From positions 62,001 through 126,000 of the forward strand of contig NZ_JARVRJ010000003.1 of assembly GCF_030209745.1 (NCBI RefSeq): a stretch of DNA of 64,000 nt, read 5' to 3'. The notes beneath the pieces are model-generated. The model made no database searches, was not told where the DNA came from, and worked only from the letters and a program-made list of their open reading frames with translations. Origin of the DNA: Arthrobacter sp. fls2-241-R2A-200. GTDB lineage: Bacteria > Actinomycetota > Actinomycetes > Actinomycetales > Micrococcaceae. Made by a program: the position numbers and the translations under genes. Shown in pieces: positions 18,500 to 28,387 of the stretch (positions within the stretch are counted from its first letter, which is position 1; every line of letters starts with the position of its first letter).

Positions 18500-19647
18500 C
18501 CTCCGCAACCCCTGCCGCTGGAAACGCCGCGAACGGCATCACCTATGCTTCGGCAGGTGTCGACGTCGAAGCGGGAGACCGCGCCGTCGAACTGATGAAG
18601 GGTGCCATCAAGGCGACCCACAACACCTCGGTGATTGGCGGCGTCGGCGGTTTCGCTGGCCTGTACGACGTCTCCAAGCTGCTGACCTTTAAGAAGCCGC
18701 TGCTGGCTACCTCCACGGACGGCGTGGGCACCAAGGTTGCCATCGCACAGGCCATGGACATCCACGACACCATAGGTTTCGACCTCGTGGGCATGGTGGT
18801 CGATGACATCGTCGTGGTGGGTGCCGAGCCGCTCTACATGACTGACTACATCGCTTGCGGCAAGGTTGTTCCGGAGCGCATCGCTGACATCGTCCGTGGT
18901 ATCGCTGCGGCTTGTTCCGTTGCGGGTACTGCCCTTGTGGGCGGCGAAACCGCCGAGCACCCGGGCCTTCTGGGTGAGCACGAATACGACGTCGCCGGAG
19001 CCGCTACCGGCGTCGTGGAAGCTGACGCGCTGCTCGGCCCGGACCGCGTACGCGAAGGTGACGTCGTGATCGGCATGGCCTCCTCGGGCCTGCACTCCAA
19101 CGGCTACTCCCTGGTTCGCCGAGTCATCAACCACGCCGGTTGGGCACTGGACCGCCAGGTTTCCGAGCTCGGACGGACCTTGGGTGAAGAGCTCTTGGAA
19201 CCCACGCGTGTGTACGCGGCCGATTGCCTGGACCTGACCCGCGCGTTCCCGCTGAGCGGCGGCGCAGCAGTGCACGGCTTCAGCCACGTCACCGGTGGTG
19301 GCCTGGCCGCCAACCTGGCCCGCGTCCTGCCCCAAGGCCTCGTGGCCACGGTTGACCGCAGCACGTGGGAATTGCCGGCGATCTTCAAGCTGGTCTCTGA
19401 GTTGGGGAACGTTCCCCTGGCTGACCTGGAGCGCACACTGAACCTCGGCGTTGGCATGATCGCCATTGTGTCCCCCGAGGTTGCCGACGCTGCGGTAGCC
19501 CGCCTCAACGACCGCGGACTGCCCTCCTGGGTTATGGGAACCGTATCGTCCAACAGCGACTCGATTGACAAGACCGGTCCGGACTACGTCCAGGGCGCCA
19601 AGGGCGTCGACGGCGGCGCGGTCCGTTTGGTGAACGCCTACGCTTAA
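18496..19647 (+). CDS. purM: Phosphoribosylformylglycinamidine cyclo-ligase (AIR synthetase)
   Basis: The 383-residue ATP-dependent enzyme closes the imidazole ring of AIR, step five of purine synthesis. The order ITYASAGVDVEAGD, FAGLYDVSKL, STDGVGTKVAIAQ, GFDLVGMVVDDIVVVGAEPLYMTDYIACG, GGETAEHPG, ASSGLHSNGYSLVRR and THVTGGG-like SHVTGGGLAANL is that of PurM. Its ATG overlaps the purF stop, giving translational coupling. A strong hairpin at 19671-19704 ends the two-gene unit. Confidence 0.96.
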   Translation: MTSATPAAGNAANGITYASAGVDVEAGDRAVELMKGAIKATHNTSVIGGVGGFAGLYDVSKLLTFKKPLLATSTDGVGTKVAIAQAMDIHDTIGFDLVGMVVDDIVVVGAEPLYMTDYIACGKVVPERIADIVRGIAAACSVAGTALVGGETAEHPGLLGEHEYDVAGAATGVVEADALLGPDRVREGDVVIGMASSGLHSNGYSLVRRVINHAGWALDRQVSELGRTLGEELLEPTRVYAADCLDLTRAFPLSGGAAVHGFSHVTGGGLAANLARVLPQGLVATVDRSTWELPAIFKLVSELGNVPLADLERTLNLGVGMIAIVSPEVADAAVARLNDRGLPSWVMGTVSSNSDSIDKTGPDYVQGAKGVDGGAVRLVNAYA

Positions 19648-19670
19648 GCGTCTTACCGCCTTCTGAAAGA

Positions 19671-19704
19671 GCGGCCGGCCAGTTGATCCCAACTGACCGG
19701 CCGC
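19671..19704 (+). terminator. Terminator hairpin of purF-purM
   Basis: Fifteen-base arms GCGGCCGGCCAGTTG (19671-19685) and CAACTGACCGGCCGC (19690-19704) pair with one C-A mismatch around a 4-base loop. It lies 24 bp after the purM stop. The GntR-like fragment begins directly behind it. Confidence 0.8.
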
Positions 19705-20169
19705 ACGCGGCTGGTTCACGACGGCTTGGCAACACTCGAGCCCGGGTCCGGTTACTTCGCCACCACCCTGACACGCTCCGAGGTCGAGGAAGTCTACGAA
19801 GTCCGCAAAGCCCTTGAAGTGATGGCCATCAGGCAGAATGGCGCAAAGTACTCGGAGCTTGAACTTGCGCGGTTAGAGCTCCTGATCGCCGAGGGCGCGG
19901 CAAGTACCAACGCCGAAGAGCTGTTCGTAGCAACCCGGGCTTTCCACCTGGGCTTGGCCGCTCCGTCCCCCAACGGATTCCTGCTGAAAACCCTGCAGTC
20001 CGTCTGGGACAACCCTGTTCAACGCCTTATCAGCCGCTCCTACCCTTTGGACCAGGAGAAACTGGATCGCGTGGCGGATGCCCATCGAAGAATCGTGGCC
20101 GCAGCCCGGCTGAGCGACGTGGAGGCCGTGGTGCAGTTGCTGGACCTTTGTCACCAAAAGGACCTCTAG
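19705..20169 (+). pseudogene. GntR/FadR-type regulator missing its DNA-binding N-terminus
   Basis: The frame encodes the last part of a GntR winged helix (LVHDGLATLEPGSGYFAT) followed by a helical FCD ligand-binding domain (EVYEVRKALEVMAIRQ, AFHLGLAAPSPN, DAHRRIVAAARLSDVEAV). Intact family members have ~210-240 residues; here roughly 50-60 N-terminal residues with the recognition helix are absent. Upstream there is only the purM terminator, and a TGA at 19684 blocks extension, so the missing part is not in another frame nearby. It may be a decayed gene, or it may be expressed from TTG 19726 as a 147-residue effector domain without DNA binding. Its stop directly abuts the stop of the convergent VOC gene. 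Confidence 0.75.
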
Positions 20170-20940
20170 CTAGACCTGGATCAGGCTCAGCACTCCACCC
20201 TGCGGGTCCTGGATGGTGGCGAGGGATCCGCTTTCCGGCTTCTCCTCAGGCTCCACGATGACCCCTCCCCCAGCGGCAACCGCGGCCTCCACGGCTTTCC
20301 GTACGTCAGCCACGGCAAAGTACACCTGCCAGCTGGCGTCCTCGCCCGCATCGGCAGGAACTATCCCGGCGACCTCGTCACCGTTGACCAGCAGCGTACT
20401 GTAATTCGCGCCGTCGTCCTGTGGATATTCGGTGACCTGATAACCGAACAGCTGCTGGAAGAAGCCGACGGCGGCCTGCGGCTCAGGCGTCAGGAGTTCG
20501 GCCCAGGCCAACGCGCCGGGCTCGTTGAAAAGGTGGCTGCCCCGATGCGTGCCGGCCTGCCAGATGCCGGTGGTGCCGCCCCCAGGGGGCTCAATGAACG
20601 CCAGCGTACCCGTGTCCGCGACTGCCTCGGGCCCGAACTCCAGCTTTCCCCCGGCGTGCACACTGTCCTCGGCCAGTTCCTCCGCATCCGTCGCAGCGAT
20701 GTAGATGTTCCACTGCCCGTGCGTCCCGGCGGCTTGTTGCATCGGATTTTGGGGCGCAATAACGGCCACCAAATCATCTGCGACAAAGGCCTGGGCGTAG
20801 CTGCGCCCATCAGGTGTGGGAAGGTCCTCATATCTCCAACCGAACAGAGCCCGGTAGAAGTCTTTAGCTGCAGGGACGTCCCGCGTTTGAAGGTCGGCCC
20901 AGCACGGCTCACCGTTGGCGTAATGTTTGCGCGTGGTCAC
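20170..20940 (-). CDS. VOC (glyoxalase/bleomycin-resistance) family protein, two domains
   Basis: The 256-residue protein holds two vicinal-oxygen-chelate domains, about residues 8-120 and 135-255. Each begins with an ADL or AEL strand and a phenylalanine-rich helix (AAKDFYRALFGWRYE; AAVGFFQQLFGYQVTEY) and ends with a repeated strand pattern (TLAFIEPPGGGTTGIW; LATIQDPQGGVLSLIQ). Two-domain actinobacterial proteins of this kind are mostly uncharacterised; no substrate can be named. The GTG at 20940 has GGGAAGGGAG upstream. Confidence 0.83.
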   Translation of the reverse strand: MTTRKHYANGEPCWADLQTRDVPAAKDFYRALFGWRYEDLPTPDGRSYAQAFVADDLVAVIAPQNPMQQAAGTHGQWNIYIAATDAEELAEDSVHAGGKLEFGPEAVADTGTLAFIEPPGGGTTGIWQAGTHRGSHLFNEPGALAWAELLTPEPQAAVGFFQQLFGYQVTEYPQDDGANYSTLLVNGDEVAGIVPADAGEDASWQVYFAVADVRKAVEAAVAAGGGVIVEPEEKPESGSLATIQDPQGGVLSLIQV

Positions 20941-20979
20941 ACGAAACTCCCTTCCCGAGGTTCAATGTCCAGACTACGC

Positions 20980-21026
20980 AAAAAAGACCCCCGGGTACGC
21001 CAAACTTCAGCGTGCCCCGAGGGCCC
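20980..21026 (-). terminator. Intrinsic terminator of the DUF3073 gene
   Basis: On the minus strand a G/C-rich stem of about 15 bp with one bulge (left arm near 21026-21010, right arm near 21002-20986) closes an A/T-rich loop and is followed by a run of six Ts (20985-20980). This is a classical rho-independent terminator, about 95 bp downstream of the DUF3073 stop. Confidence 0.78.
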
Positions 21027-21122
21027 TTCTCAAGAGATATACGGCATCCGGAGATGCGCGACGACCTGATGTACGACGGCGGTTCGCAACACAGCGCCAA
21101 AGGCACTTGGTGTTTACGACAG

Positions 21123-21347
21123 CTATCCGATACGGCGGGTGTCTACCTCGTCGTCATCATCATCCGCGTACTTATCCTCGTAGGCCGAGTAGTCGGGCTC
21201 CGGAGGATCGTCCGGGAAGTGGCTCTTTACACGACTGGACGGACCCGTGAGCTCCCGCTCAAGTGCCGAATAGTCAGTGTTCGGGGAGTAATACTTGATG
21301 TCCCGAGCCTGCTTGGTAGCTTTTGCCTTTTGACGGCCGCGCCCCAT
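21123..21347 (-). CDS. DUF3073 family small protein
   Basis: The 74-residue product begins MGRGRQKAKATKQARDIKYY and continues with SPNTDYSALERELTG, which is the DUF3073 signature, a family largely restricted to Actinobacteria. The basic N-terminus and highly acidic C-terminus (YADDDDDEVD) are typical. The ATG at 21347 has AAAAGGGGG upstream, so I rejected the longer frame. Its function is not known. Confidence 0.88.
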   Translation of the reverse strand: MGRGRQKAKATKQARDIKYYSPNTDYSALERELTGPSSRVKSHFPDDPPEPDYSAYEDKYADDDDDEVDTRRIG

Positions 21348-21589
21348 GGCGTGACCCCCTTTTGTACTTGGACCGGAGGTGGTCACCTTGGCTATCGGTG
21401 AGGCCCCGGAATGTTTGGTCAATTTGTCGTATGTCTAGATTACATGCTTTCAGGGGCGCCCGTGTGCCATCGGCGTCGCCCGAGGGGCCCGCCCCTGGTT
21501 AAACCCGGGTTCAGCACCTCCAAAGGACCCCAAAATTGGGTAGAGTCTGCTTCAATGCGGCTCCAGAGCAGGAAGGCACACACCGGGAC

Positions 21590-22240
21590 ATGACCCAAGA
21601 CAACATTCCGCCGTCGGAAAGCTCACCGTCGGACACGTCCGCGTGGGCGCCTTCATTTCCCGAGGATCAAAGGCAGGATCCATCACGGGACGCGCCAGAG
21701 GATTCGCCAGTTAGATCTAAATCCTCAAGGAACCCCATCATGCGGCAAAGGCTCATCATCGCCGCAATCGTTGTGGGCGTGCTCGTGCTGATCGGCGTGG
21801 TTATCTGGACCCTCCTGAACGTGCTTGGCAGCCACCCCGCGGCGGGCGGCAGCCCCTCCCCCACGACCTCGGCAAGCCAAGGGCCGCTGCCGCGCGACGA
21901 GGCCGCAAAGAACTTCCAAGCCGGCGAGTGTTTTGCTGACTTCAACCCGAACAACGCGACCGCCAAGGCGGTGGCGTGCAATACCCCACACTCAGCGCAA
22001 CTTGTCGCGGTGTTCAATTATGGCGCGGACGATTCCTTCCCGGGAACAAAGGCCCTCGGCGAGAAGGGCCGCGAGGTCTGCCACGGGGCGACACTCAACG
22101 CGGCGGCCGCGAACTACCAGTTGCTCCAGCAGAACGTCTACCCCAGCTCCAGTAGCTGGGACCGTGGCGACCGCCGCGTTGATTGCTTCATCGTGGTGGA
22201 CTCAGGCAACACCATCAAGGACGACGTCCTCAAGAAGTAG
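21590..22240 (+). CDS. Single-pass membrane protein with septum-formation-like domain
   Basis: The 216-residue protein has a 50-residue cytoplasmic Ser/Pro/acidic stretch, one membrane helix (about residues 57-80, LIIAAIVVGVLVLIGVVIW), a Ser/Thr/Pro linker, and an extracytoplasmic domain with four cysteines (GECFADFN, VACNTPHS, REVCHG, VDCFIV) and SSWDRGDRR. This pattern resembles the actinobacterial 'septum formation' domain, whose cysteines likely pair. GGAAGG lies upstream, although somewhat far from the ATG at 21590. It converges on clpB with an 11-base overlap of the coding ends (22230-22240). Confidence 0.72.
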   Translation: MTQDNIPPSESSPSDTSAWAPSFPEDQRQDPSRDAPEDSPVRSKSSRNPIMRQRLIIAAIVVGVLVLIGVVIWTLLNVLGSHPAAGGSPSPTTSASQGPLPRDEAAKNFQAGECFADFNPNNATAKAVACNTPHSAQLVAVFNYGADDSFPGTKALGEKGREVCHGATLNAAAANYQLLQQNVYPSSSSWDRGDRRVDCFIVVDSGNTIKDDVLKK

Positions 22241-24911
22241 CCTGGGACCCCTGCTTCCGGCGGACGGTGAGACCCGCCCCTGCCGTGGGGCTGCCGTCGG
22301 GACTTACCAACGCCTCGAGGCCTTCCATGGTGAGTTCGTCCAGATCGGCGGCTGTGTCCACCAAGACGGTGTCACCGTCAGCGATCTCCCCGGCGAGGAT
22401 CTCCTTTGCCAAGCGGTCGCCGATTTCACGCTGCACCAGCCGGCGCAACGGCCGGGCGCCGTAGGCAGGGTCGTAACCGGACATCGCCAACCAGGCGCGC
22501 GCCCCGTCAGTTACCTCCAGGCTCAGGCGGCGATCGCGCAGCCGCTTGGTCAGTTCGGCCACGTGCAGCTCGACGATCCTTGCAAGCTCATCCACGGACA
22601 GCGGATCAAACAGCACAATCTCATCCAAGCGGTTCAGGAACTCAGGTTTGAACGACCCCCGGACCACGGCCATGACAGCCTCACGCTTTGAGGTGGCGTC
22701 CAAGTTCGGGTCCACCAGGAACTGGCTTCCCGAGTTGGAGGTCAATACCAGGATCGTGTTCCGGAAATCCACGGTGCGGCCCTGCCCGTCGGTGAGCCGG
22801 CCGTCGTCGAGCACCTGCAGGAGGATGTCGAAGACCTCCGGGTGGGCCTTTTCCACTTCATCGAGCAGCACCACAGAGTACGGACGACGGCGTACGGCTT
22901 CGGTCAGCTGCCCGCCTTCCTCGTAGCCCACATATCCCGGAGGTGCACCCACGAGGCGGGCCACAGCGTGCTTCTCGCTGTACTCGGACATGTCGATCCG
23001 GATCATGGCGCGCTCGTCATCGAAGAGGAAGTCCGCCAAGGCCTTCGCCAGCTCAGTCTTACCGACGCCCGTCGGTCCCAGGAAGAGGAACGAACCCGTG
23101 GGACGGTTGGGATCGCTGATACCGGCACGGGCACGGCGCACGGCGTCGGACACAGCCTGGACGGCTTTGCCCTGGCCAATCAGGCGCTTGCCCAGCTCCT
23201 CTTCCATGTGGAGAAGCTTCTGCGATTCGCCTTGCAGCATGCGGCCGGCCGGGATGCCGGTCCAGGCCGAAATGACCTCGGCGATATCATCCGCTGTGAC
23301 GTCCTCGGCAACCATGAGCTCAGGCTTGTTCTCGCCACTGGTGCGGGCTTCCTCTTCGGCTGCGGCACTTAGCTCACGCTCCAGCGCGGGCAGCTCACCG
23401 TAGAGAATGCGCGACGCCGATTCCAGGTCGCCCTCTTGCTCGTACTTCTTCTGCGCCGAGCGCAACTCGTCGATCTTTGCCTTGAGGTCACCCACGCGGT
23501 TGAGGCCGGCCTTCTCCGCTTCCCACCGCGCATTGAGGGCGTTGAGCTCTTCCTTCTTGTCCGCCATGTCCGCGCGGAGGGCCGCCAGCCGCTCCACCGA
23601 GGCCGGGTCGGTCTCGTTCTGCAGCGCCAGTTCTTCCATGGTCAAACGGTCGACAGCGCGGCGGAGCTGGTCAATCTCTTCGGGCGCGGAATCGATCTCC
23701 ATGCGCAGCCGGGACGCTGCCTCGTCCACGAGGTCGATGGCTTTATCCGGAAGTTGGCGGCCGGAGATGTAGCGGTTGGACAGGGTTGCCGCAGCTACCA
23801 GCGCGGAATCGGCAATGGCCACCTTGTGGTGCGCCTCGTAGCGTTCCTTCAGGCCGCGAAGAATGCCGATGGTGTCCTCGACGCTCGGCTCGCCCACGTA
23901 GACCTGCTGGAAACGGCGCTCCAACGCAGGGTCTTTCTCGATGTTCTCCCGGTACTCATCCAAGGTGGTGGCACCGATCAGGCGCAGCTCACCGCGGGCC
24001 AGCATCGGCTTGAGCATGTTGCCTGCATCCATGGCACTCTCGCCGGTGGCACCGGCACCCACCACCGTGTGGATTTCGTCGATAAAGGTGACGATCTGGC
24101 CGTTGGAGTTCTTGATCTCTTCCAGCACAGCCTTGAGCCGTTCCTCGAACTCGCCGCGGTACTTGGCACCGGCCACCATCGAAGCAAGGTCCAAAGCGAT
24201 GAGGGTCTTGCCGCGGAGGCTTTCTGGGACGTCACCGGCCACCATCCGCTGTGCCAGGCCTTCGACGACGGCAGTCTTGCCCACGCCGGGTTCGCCGATC
24301 AGCACAGGGTTGTTCTTGGTTCTGCGGCTCAGGACCTGGATGACACGGCGGATCTCGCTATCGCGGCCGATCACGGGGTCCAGCTTGCCGGAACGGGCCA
24401 CTGCGGTGAGGTCGGTGCCGAACTTCTCCAACGCCTGGAAGGTGTTTTCAGGGTCCGGCGAGTTCACGTTCCGGTCGCCCCGCACACCAGGCAGCGCGGC
24501 GAGCAGCGCCTCGTGGGAGGCCCCGGCGTCGCGCATTAACTTCCCTACCGCGTCACTTCCGGCCGAGAGTCCCAGCAGGAGGTGCTCGGTGGAGACGAAG
24601 GAATCGCCCAGTTTATCGGCCTCGTTTTGGGCTGCTTGGATGGCCTGCACGGTCTGGCGGGACAGTTGGGCCTGCTGGACGGAGGTGCCGGACGACGACG
24701 GCAGCGCCTTGATGGCCGAGCTGGCCTGCACGCTGACGGCGTCCGGATCGGAGCCCGTGGCCCGGAGAAGGGCCACCGCCACACCCTCGCGCTGATCCAT
24801 GAGGGCTTTCAGCAGGTGCGCGGGCTCCACTTGGGGGTTGCCTGCGGTGGAGGCATTCATGGCGGCCGCAGAAAGGGCCTCCTGGCTTTTGGTGGTGAAT
24901 TTGACGTCCAA
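22230..24911 (-). CDS. clpB: ATP-dependent disaggregase ClpB
   Basis: The 893-residue AAA+ chaperone rescues aggregated proteins together with DnaK. In order: an N-domain (1-145), the first ATPase with [13 protein letters not shown] and [12 protein letters not shown], a coiled-coil middle domain (about 400-520) with Leu/Glu/Arg repeats that separates ClpB from ClpA/C, and the second ATPase with [18 protein letters not shown] and [21 protein letters not shown]. Length is slightly above the usual 860 because of an extended C-terminal tail. The start is TTG at 24911 with AAAGGGAG at good distance. A HAIR element (24950-24970) upstream puts it under HspR, whose gene is at 56202-56630. Confidence 0.96.
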   Translation of the reverse strand: MDVKFTTKSQEALSAAAMNASTAGNPQVEPAHLLKALMDQREGVAVALLRATGSDPDAVSVQASSAIKALPSSSGTSVQQAQLSRQTVQAIQAAQNEADKLGDSFVSTEHLLLGLSAGSDAVGKLMRDAGASHEALLAALPGVRGDRNVNSPDPENTFQALEKFGTDLTAVARSGKLDPVIGRDSEIRRVIQVLSRRTKNNPVLIGEPGVGKTAVVEGLAQRMVAGDVPESLRGKTLIALDLASMVAGAKYRGEFEERLKAVLEEIKNSNGQIVTFIDEIHTVVGAGATGESAMDAGNMLKPMLARGELRLIGATTLDEYRENIEKDPALERRFQQVYVGEPSVEDTIGILRGLKERYEAHHKVAIADSALVAAATLSNRYISGRQLPDKAIDLVDEAASRLRMEIDSAPEEIDQLRRAVDRLTMEELALQNETDPASVERLAALRADMADKKEELNALNARWEAEKAGLNRVGDLKAKIDELRSAQKKYEQEGDLESASRILYGELPALERELSAAAEEEARTSGENKPELMVAEDVTADDIAEVISAWTGIPAGRMLQGESQKLLHMEEELGKRLIGQGKAVQAVSDAVRRARAGISDPNRPTGSFLFLGPTGVGKTELAKALADFLFDDERAMIRIDMSEYSEKHAVARLVGAPPGYVGYEEGGQLTEAVRRRPYSVVLLDEVEKAHPEVFDILLQVLDDGRLTDGQGRTVDFRNTILVLTSNSGSQFLVDPNLDATSKREAVMAVVRGSFKPEFLNRLDEIVLFDPLSVDELARIVELHVAELTKRLRDRRLSLEVTDGARAWLAMSGYDPAYGARPLRRLVQREIGDRLAKEILAGEIADGDTVLVDTAADLDELTMEGLEALVSPDGSPTAGAGLTVRRKQGSQATS

Positions 24912-24949
24912 AGAGTGCTCCCTTTCTGGGTGTGACCAATACTTTCAAA

Positions 24950-24970
24950 GTTGAGTCTACTACGCTCAAG
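24950..24970 (-). promoter_or_regulatory. HAIR element (HspR operator) upstream of clpB
   Basis: On the minus strand CTTGAGC-N7-ACTCAAC matches the HspR-associated inverted repeat CTTGAGT-N7-ACTCAAG with one change in each arm. It lies 39-59 bases before the clpB TTG start, where bound HspR would block transcription. Confidence 0.85.
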
Positions 24971-25068
24971 TTTGATTTACCCGCTCTGGTCTCCATGTTT
25001 GCCCACGGCGAAAGGCCTGTCCAGAAAAAGGGGTGGCTATGTGAATAACGCTGAATCCGGACGCGCTC

Positions 25069-26136
25069 CTACGCCGGATATACAGACACCAACGCGGCTT
25101 TGACCACGAACCGCACTTCCATTCCCGGCACCAAGCCCAGATCGGCGGACGCGGCGGGCGTGATGTCAGCGGAGAGGGTGTGCTGCCCTGTGTCCGCCCG
25201 TACCCGGATCTGGTCGCCGTGCGGTTCGAGTTCGGTGATGGTGACCGCGAAGGAATTGCGCGGGCTTCCGTGGACGTCGCCCAGGAACACCGAAATGCTC
25301 GACGGCGGGAAGGCTGCCACACCTGCCTGGCCCGGCTGGGGCAACCACGCGGGATCGTGCTGCCCGGCGAAAACCTGCCCGTCCGGCGTCGTAATTCCTT
25401 CCCCGGTGATGGTCCCGGATACCAGGTTGAGCCCGGCCAGTCCGGCCGCGAACGGGCTCCTTGGCCTTTCGAGGATCCGGCGGGTGGGGCCTTCCTCCAC
25501 GATGCGGCCGTTCTCCACAACGATCACACGGTCGGCAAGCATGTACGCGTCCAAGACGTCGTGGGTGACGATAATGGCTTTCCGCCCCCGCAAAACCCTC
25601 TTGAGCACGCGGCGAAGCATGGGCGCTGCGTGGATATCGAGGGCGGCCATCGGCTCATCAAGGAGCAGCAGTTCGGGCTCGGCGGCAAGGGCCCTCGCCA
25701 CCGCAACGCGTTGCGCCTGCCCGCCCGATAGCTGCGAAGGCTTGCGGTCAGCGAAAGCCGAAGCGTCAACCTCGGCCAACCAGTGGCGGGCAGCCTCGCG
25801 CGCAGCCTTTCTCGACGCTCCCGTGCTCCGCGGCCCGAAGGCCACATTGTCCAAGGCATCCAGATGCGGAAAGAGCAGCGAATCCTGGGCCAGCAACGCG
25901 GTACCGCGAAGGTGCGGTGGGCGCCAGGGGTGGGTGCCGCCGTCGAGGTCGAACAACCTCCGCTCCCCCAAAACCGCGGTGCCGGAATCGGGTCGCAGCA
26001 GTCCAGCGATCATCCCCAGCAGCGTGGACTTGCCCGCGCCGTTGGGACCAAGGACTGCCACGGTTTCAGCATCGGCGAGGCTGACGGACATGTCGAATTT
26101 CCGCGCGGACAAGGCTGCTTTGAAAGTGAAACTCAT
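25069..26136 (-). CDS. modC: Molybdate ABC transporter ATP-binding protein
   Basis: The 355-residue ATPase powers molybdate import through ModB. Residues 1-230 are the ABC domain: Walker [11 protein letters not shown]-loop LLAQDSLLF, signature [15 protein letters not shown] and Walker [13 protein letters not shown]. The C-terminal part from about residue 285 is a TOBE domain with [15 protein letters not shown], which binds oxyanion. Its ATG overlaps the modB stop by 4 bases. The overall layout is ModC; specificity is taken from the operon and TOBE domain. Confidence 0.9.
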   Translation of the reverse strand: MSFTFKAALSARKFDMSVSLADAETVAVLGPNGAGKSTLLGMIAGLLRPDSGTAVLGERRLFDLDGGTHPWRPPHLRGTALLAQDSLLFPHLDALDNVAFGPRSTGASRKAAREAARHWLAEVDASAFADRKPSQLSGGQAQRVAVARALAAEPELLLLDEPMAALDIHAAPMLRRVLKRVLRGRKAIIVTHDVLDAYMLADRVIVVENGRIVEEGPTRRILERPRSPFAAGLAGLNLVSGTITGEGITTPDGQVFAGQHDPAWLPQPGQAGVAAFPPSSISVFLGDVHGSPRNSFAVTITELEPHGDQIRVRADTGQHTLSADITPAASADLGLVPGMEVRFVVKAALVSVYPA

Positions 26137-26945
26137 AATGCTGCCCCTTGCCGGCTCCGTCGGCGACCATAACTGAGCCCAACCACGGCCATCGCCACCG
26201 CCACCAGAACCAAGGAAAGCGCGACGGCGGCATCGGCATCGGTCTCGCGTTGCAAGTAGATCTCCAGCGGGAGGGTTCGGGTGACCCCTTCCAGGCTCCC
26301 TGCGAAGGTAAGCGTGGCCCCGAACTCACCCAGGCTCCGAGCGAAGGACAGCACCGCCCCCGAAGCCAAGCCCGGGAGAACCAACGGAAGCGTGACCCGG
26401 CGCAGTACCGTGGTGGGCCGGGCCCCCAGAGTGGCAGCCACCGCCTCATACCTGTGCCCGGCCGAGCGCAGGGCCCCCTCAAGGCTGACCACCAAGAACG
26501 GCAGGGCAACGAACGTCTGGGCGAGGACCACCGCCGTCGTCGAAAACGCGATCTGGATACCTGCCAACTCCAGCGACTTTCCCAAGAGGCCTTGCCTGCC
26601 AAACGTATACAGCAGGGCGATACCGCCGACGACGGGCGGCAGCACCAGGGGCAGCAGGACCAAGGCGCGGAGGAGGCGTTGTCCACGGAACGCGCCGCGG
26701 GCCAGCACGAGCGCGAGCGGGACCCCGAGCACGATGCACAACAGTGTGCTGGCAGTGGCCGTCCGCAGGCTCAGGCCCAAGGCCGTGCGCGCCGATTCGG
26801 ACGTGACCAGGGGGATGAACTGCGCCCAATTGACCTTGGCCACCATGGCCGCCAAAGGCAGGATCACCAACAAACCACCGATGGACGCGACGGCGTAAAT
26901 CCACCCCGGTATCCCGTGGTAGCTGTGGCTGTTGTGTTTGTTCAT
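26133..26945 (-). CDS. modB: Molybdate ABC transporter permease
   Basis: The 270-residue inner-membrane protein has about six hydrophobic helices and the EAA loop of binding-protein-dependent permeases ([23 protein letters not shown]). TFGRQGLLG and [15 protein letters not shown] are typical of ModB. The ATG at 26945 has AGGAAG upstream and lies 8 bases after the modA stop; an in-frame TTG at 26966 would overlap modA. It forms the membrane channel for ModA and ModC. Confidence 0.92.
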   Translation of the reverse strand: MNKHNSHSYHGIPGWIYAVASIGGLLVILPLAAMVAKVNWAQFIPLVTSESARTALGLSLRTATASTLLCIVLGVPLALVLARGAFRGQRLLRALVLLPLVLPPVVGGIALLYTFGRQGLLGKSLELAGIQIAFSTTAVVLAQTFVALPFLVVSLEGALRSAGHRYEAVAATLGARPTTVLRRVTLPLVLPGLASGAVLSFARSLGEFGATLTFAGSLEGVTRTLPLEIYLQRETDADAAVALSLVLVAVAMAVVGLSYGRRRSRQGAAL

Positions 26946-26952
26946 GGGCTTC

Positions 26953-27798
26953 CTAGGGTGCCCCAAAACCGGCGTCGCTGAGGACCTTTTGGCCGGTTTC
27001 GCCGGTTACCAAGGCGATAAACGCCGCCGCCAACGCTTTGTTCTTGCTGTTGCCCACTGCCGCGATGGGATAGGTGTTCACTGCTTTCGATGCCTCGGGA
27101 AACGGGATTCCCTGGACCTTGCCCCCGTTGGCCTCGACGTCCGTGACGTACACCAGACCGCCATCGGCTTCTCCGGAGATGACCTTCCCCAAGACATCGG
27201 TGACCGACGATTCCTCGCTCACGGGCTTCAGGGTTGTACCCGTTGACTTCTCGACAGCTGCGGCGGCCGAGCCACAGGGAACTTGCGGGGCACAAACGAC
27301 CACTTTGACCCCTGGCTTTGCCAGATCCGCAAAGGAAGAGATCGACGCCGGATTGCCGGGTGGGACCGCGATCTCCAGGACGTTACTGGCGAAGTTGCGC
27401 GGGGCGCCGTCGAGCAGTTTCGCGTCTACTAGCTTGGACATGTTCTTGGTGTCCGCGGAGGCGAACACGTCCGCCGGGGCGCCCTGGATGATCTGAGTTG
27501 CCAAGTCCGATGATCCGGCAAAGCTAAGAGTGACCTTGGTGCCGGGGTTTTTCGCTTCGAACTCATGGGCCAAGTGCGTGAACGGTGCCTTGAGGGAGGC
27601 CGCGGCGAACACGGTGATGGGTCCGTCCAGCTGGCTGCCGGTGCTCGATGAGGTGCCCGTGCTTGATGAGCTGCCGGTGCTTGATGAGCTGCCGGCGCTT
27701 GATGAGATGCCGGCGGGCGCCCCGCATCCCGTGAGGGCGCTGGCCAACCCGCCGGCAACCAACAGAGCCACCAAGTTCCTCTTCAGGTGCGGGATCAT
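26953..27798 (-). CDS. modA: Molybdate-binding lipoprotein
   Basis: The 281-residue extracytoplasmic binding protein delivers molybdate to ModBC. It has a lipoprotein signal with a lipobox (ALTGC near residue 25), then a Ser/Thr/Gly linker built from a repeated six-residue unit (27641-27712), then the periplasmic-type fold starting at [14 protein letters not shown], with [11 protein letters not shown] and [11 protein letters not shown] as oxyanion-site segments. Its start overlaps the regulator gene upstream by 4 bases, so the operon runs regulator-modA-modB-modC. Confidence 0.92.
   Translation of the reverse strand: MIPHLKRNLVALLVAGGLASALTGCGAPAGISSSAGSSSSTGSSSSTGTSSSTGSQLDGPITVFAAASLKAPFTHLAHEFEAKNPGTKVTLSFAGSSDLATQIIQGAPADVFASADTKNMSKLVDAKLLDGAPRNFASNVLEIAVPPGNPASISSFADLAKPGVKVVVCAPQVPCGSAAAAVEKSTGTTLKPVSEESSVTDVLGKVISGEADGGLVYVTDVEANGGKVQGIPFPEASKAVNTYPIAAVGNSKNKALAAAFIALVTGETGQKVLSDAGFGAP
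27641..27712 (-). repeat. Four tandem 18-bp repeats within modA
   Basis: Four copies of an 18-bp unit (27641-27658, 27659-27676, 27677-27694, 27695-27712), two of them identical, encode the Ser/Thr/Gly linker behind the lipid anchor. Because 18 is a multiple of three, gain or loss of copies would change linker length without breaking the frame. Confidence 0.9.
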
Positions 27799-28205
27799 AT
27801 GAGGCTCTTTCCATGCGGTGTCTCGATGATGACAGTGGTCGCCTTGACCACTGCGGTAGCCACGGAGCCGAGTTCCAGGCCGAGCTCGCGGACTGCTTCG
27901 CTACTCATCAGTGACACCACACGGAACGGACCGCACTGGAGTTCAACCTGGGCCATGACCTTGTCAGCAGTGATCCCTGTAACGAGCCCGACGAAGCGGT
28001 TGCGGGCCGAACTGCCCGTTCGTGCGGGGTCGTCCGGCAGATGCGACTGGTCGCGGGCGAGTGTGGCAAGTTCCAACCCGTCAACCGCGAGGCGGCCCGC
28101 CGCGTCCTTTCGCGCCGTCAGCGTCCCATTCTCCGTCCAACGCCTCACGGTGTCGTCACTGACGCCGAGGAAACGGGCGGCCTCAGAAATTCGTATTTGC
28201 GGCAT
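27795..28205 (-). CDS. HTH-TOBE (Mop) molybdate-responsive regulator
   Basis: The 136-residue protein pairs a small excisionase/MerR-like helix-turn-helix (ISEAARFLGVSDDTVRRWTENG) at residues 5-45 with a C-terminal Mop/TOBE domain from about residue 68 (RNRFVGLVTGITADKVMAQVEL, AVVKATTVIIE) that should bind molybdate. Heading the modABC operon and overlapping modA by 4 bases, it is most likely the local sensor that represses uptake when molybdate is plentiful. It differs from E. coli ModE in having a short HTH and a single Mop unit. Possible binding motifs lie around its start (28191-28262). Confidence 0.83.
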   Translation of the reverse strand: MPQIRISEAARFLGVSDDTVRRWTENGTLTARKDAAGRLAVDGLELATLARDQSHLPDDPARTGSSARNRFVGLVTGITADKVMAQVELQCGPFRVVSLMSSEAVRELGLELGSVATAVVKATTVIIETPHGKSLI

Positions 28206-28262
28206 GAAATGAGTGTAGTTCCGTAAATGCGGTGATGGGGCAGTTTGGGTTCCGCAAACGCA
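28191..28262 (-). promoter_or_regulatory. Repeated CCGYAAAYRCG-like motifs at the mod operon start
   Basis: Three similar sequences cluster here: the complement of TCGTATTTGCGG (28191-28202, inside the first codons), CCGTAAATGCGG (28221-28232) and CCGCAAACGCA (28252-28262). The last two start 31 bp apart, about three helical turns. They are candidate sites for the operon's own HTH-TOBE regulator. That binding is inference. Confidence 0.45.
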
Positions 28263-28387
28263 TTGTGACTCACTGCTACCCGGGGGCAGTTCGCCGGCTG
28301 ACGTGGCAATGAAAGCAATTCGTAATCTTTACCCATGGCCCGCCGGGCGGCATGGACGTACGCTGTTCTACTACCGGGTTTCGACGC

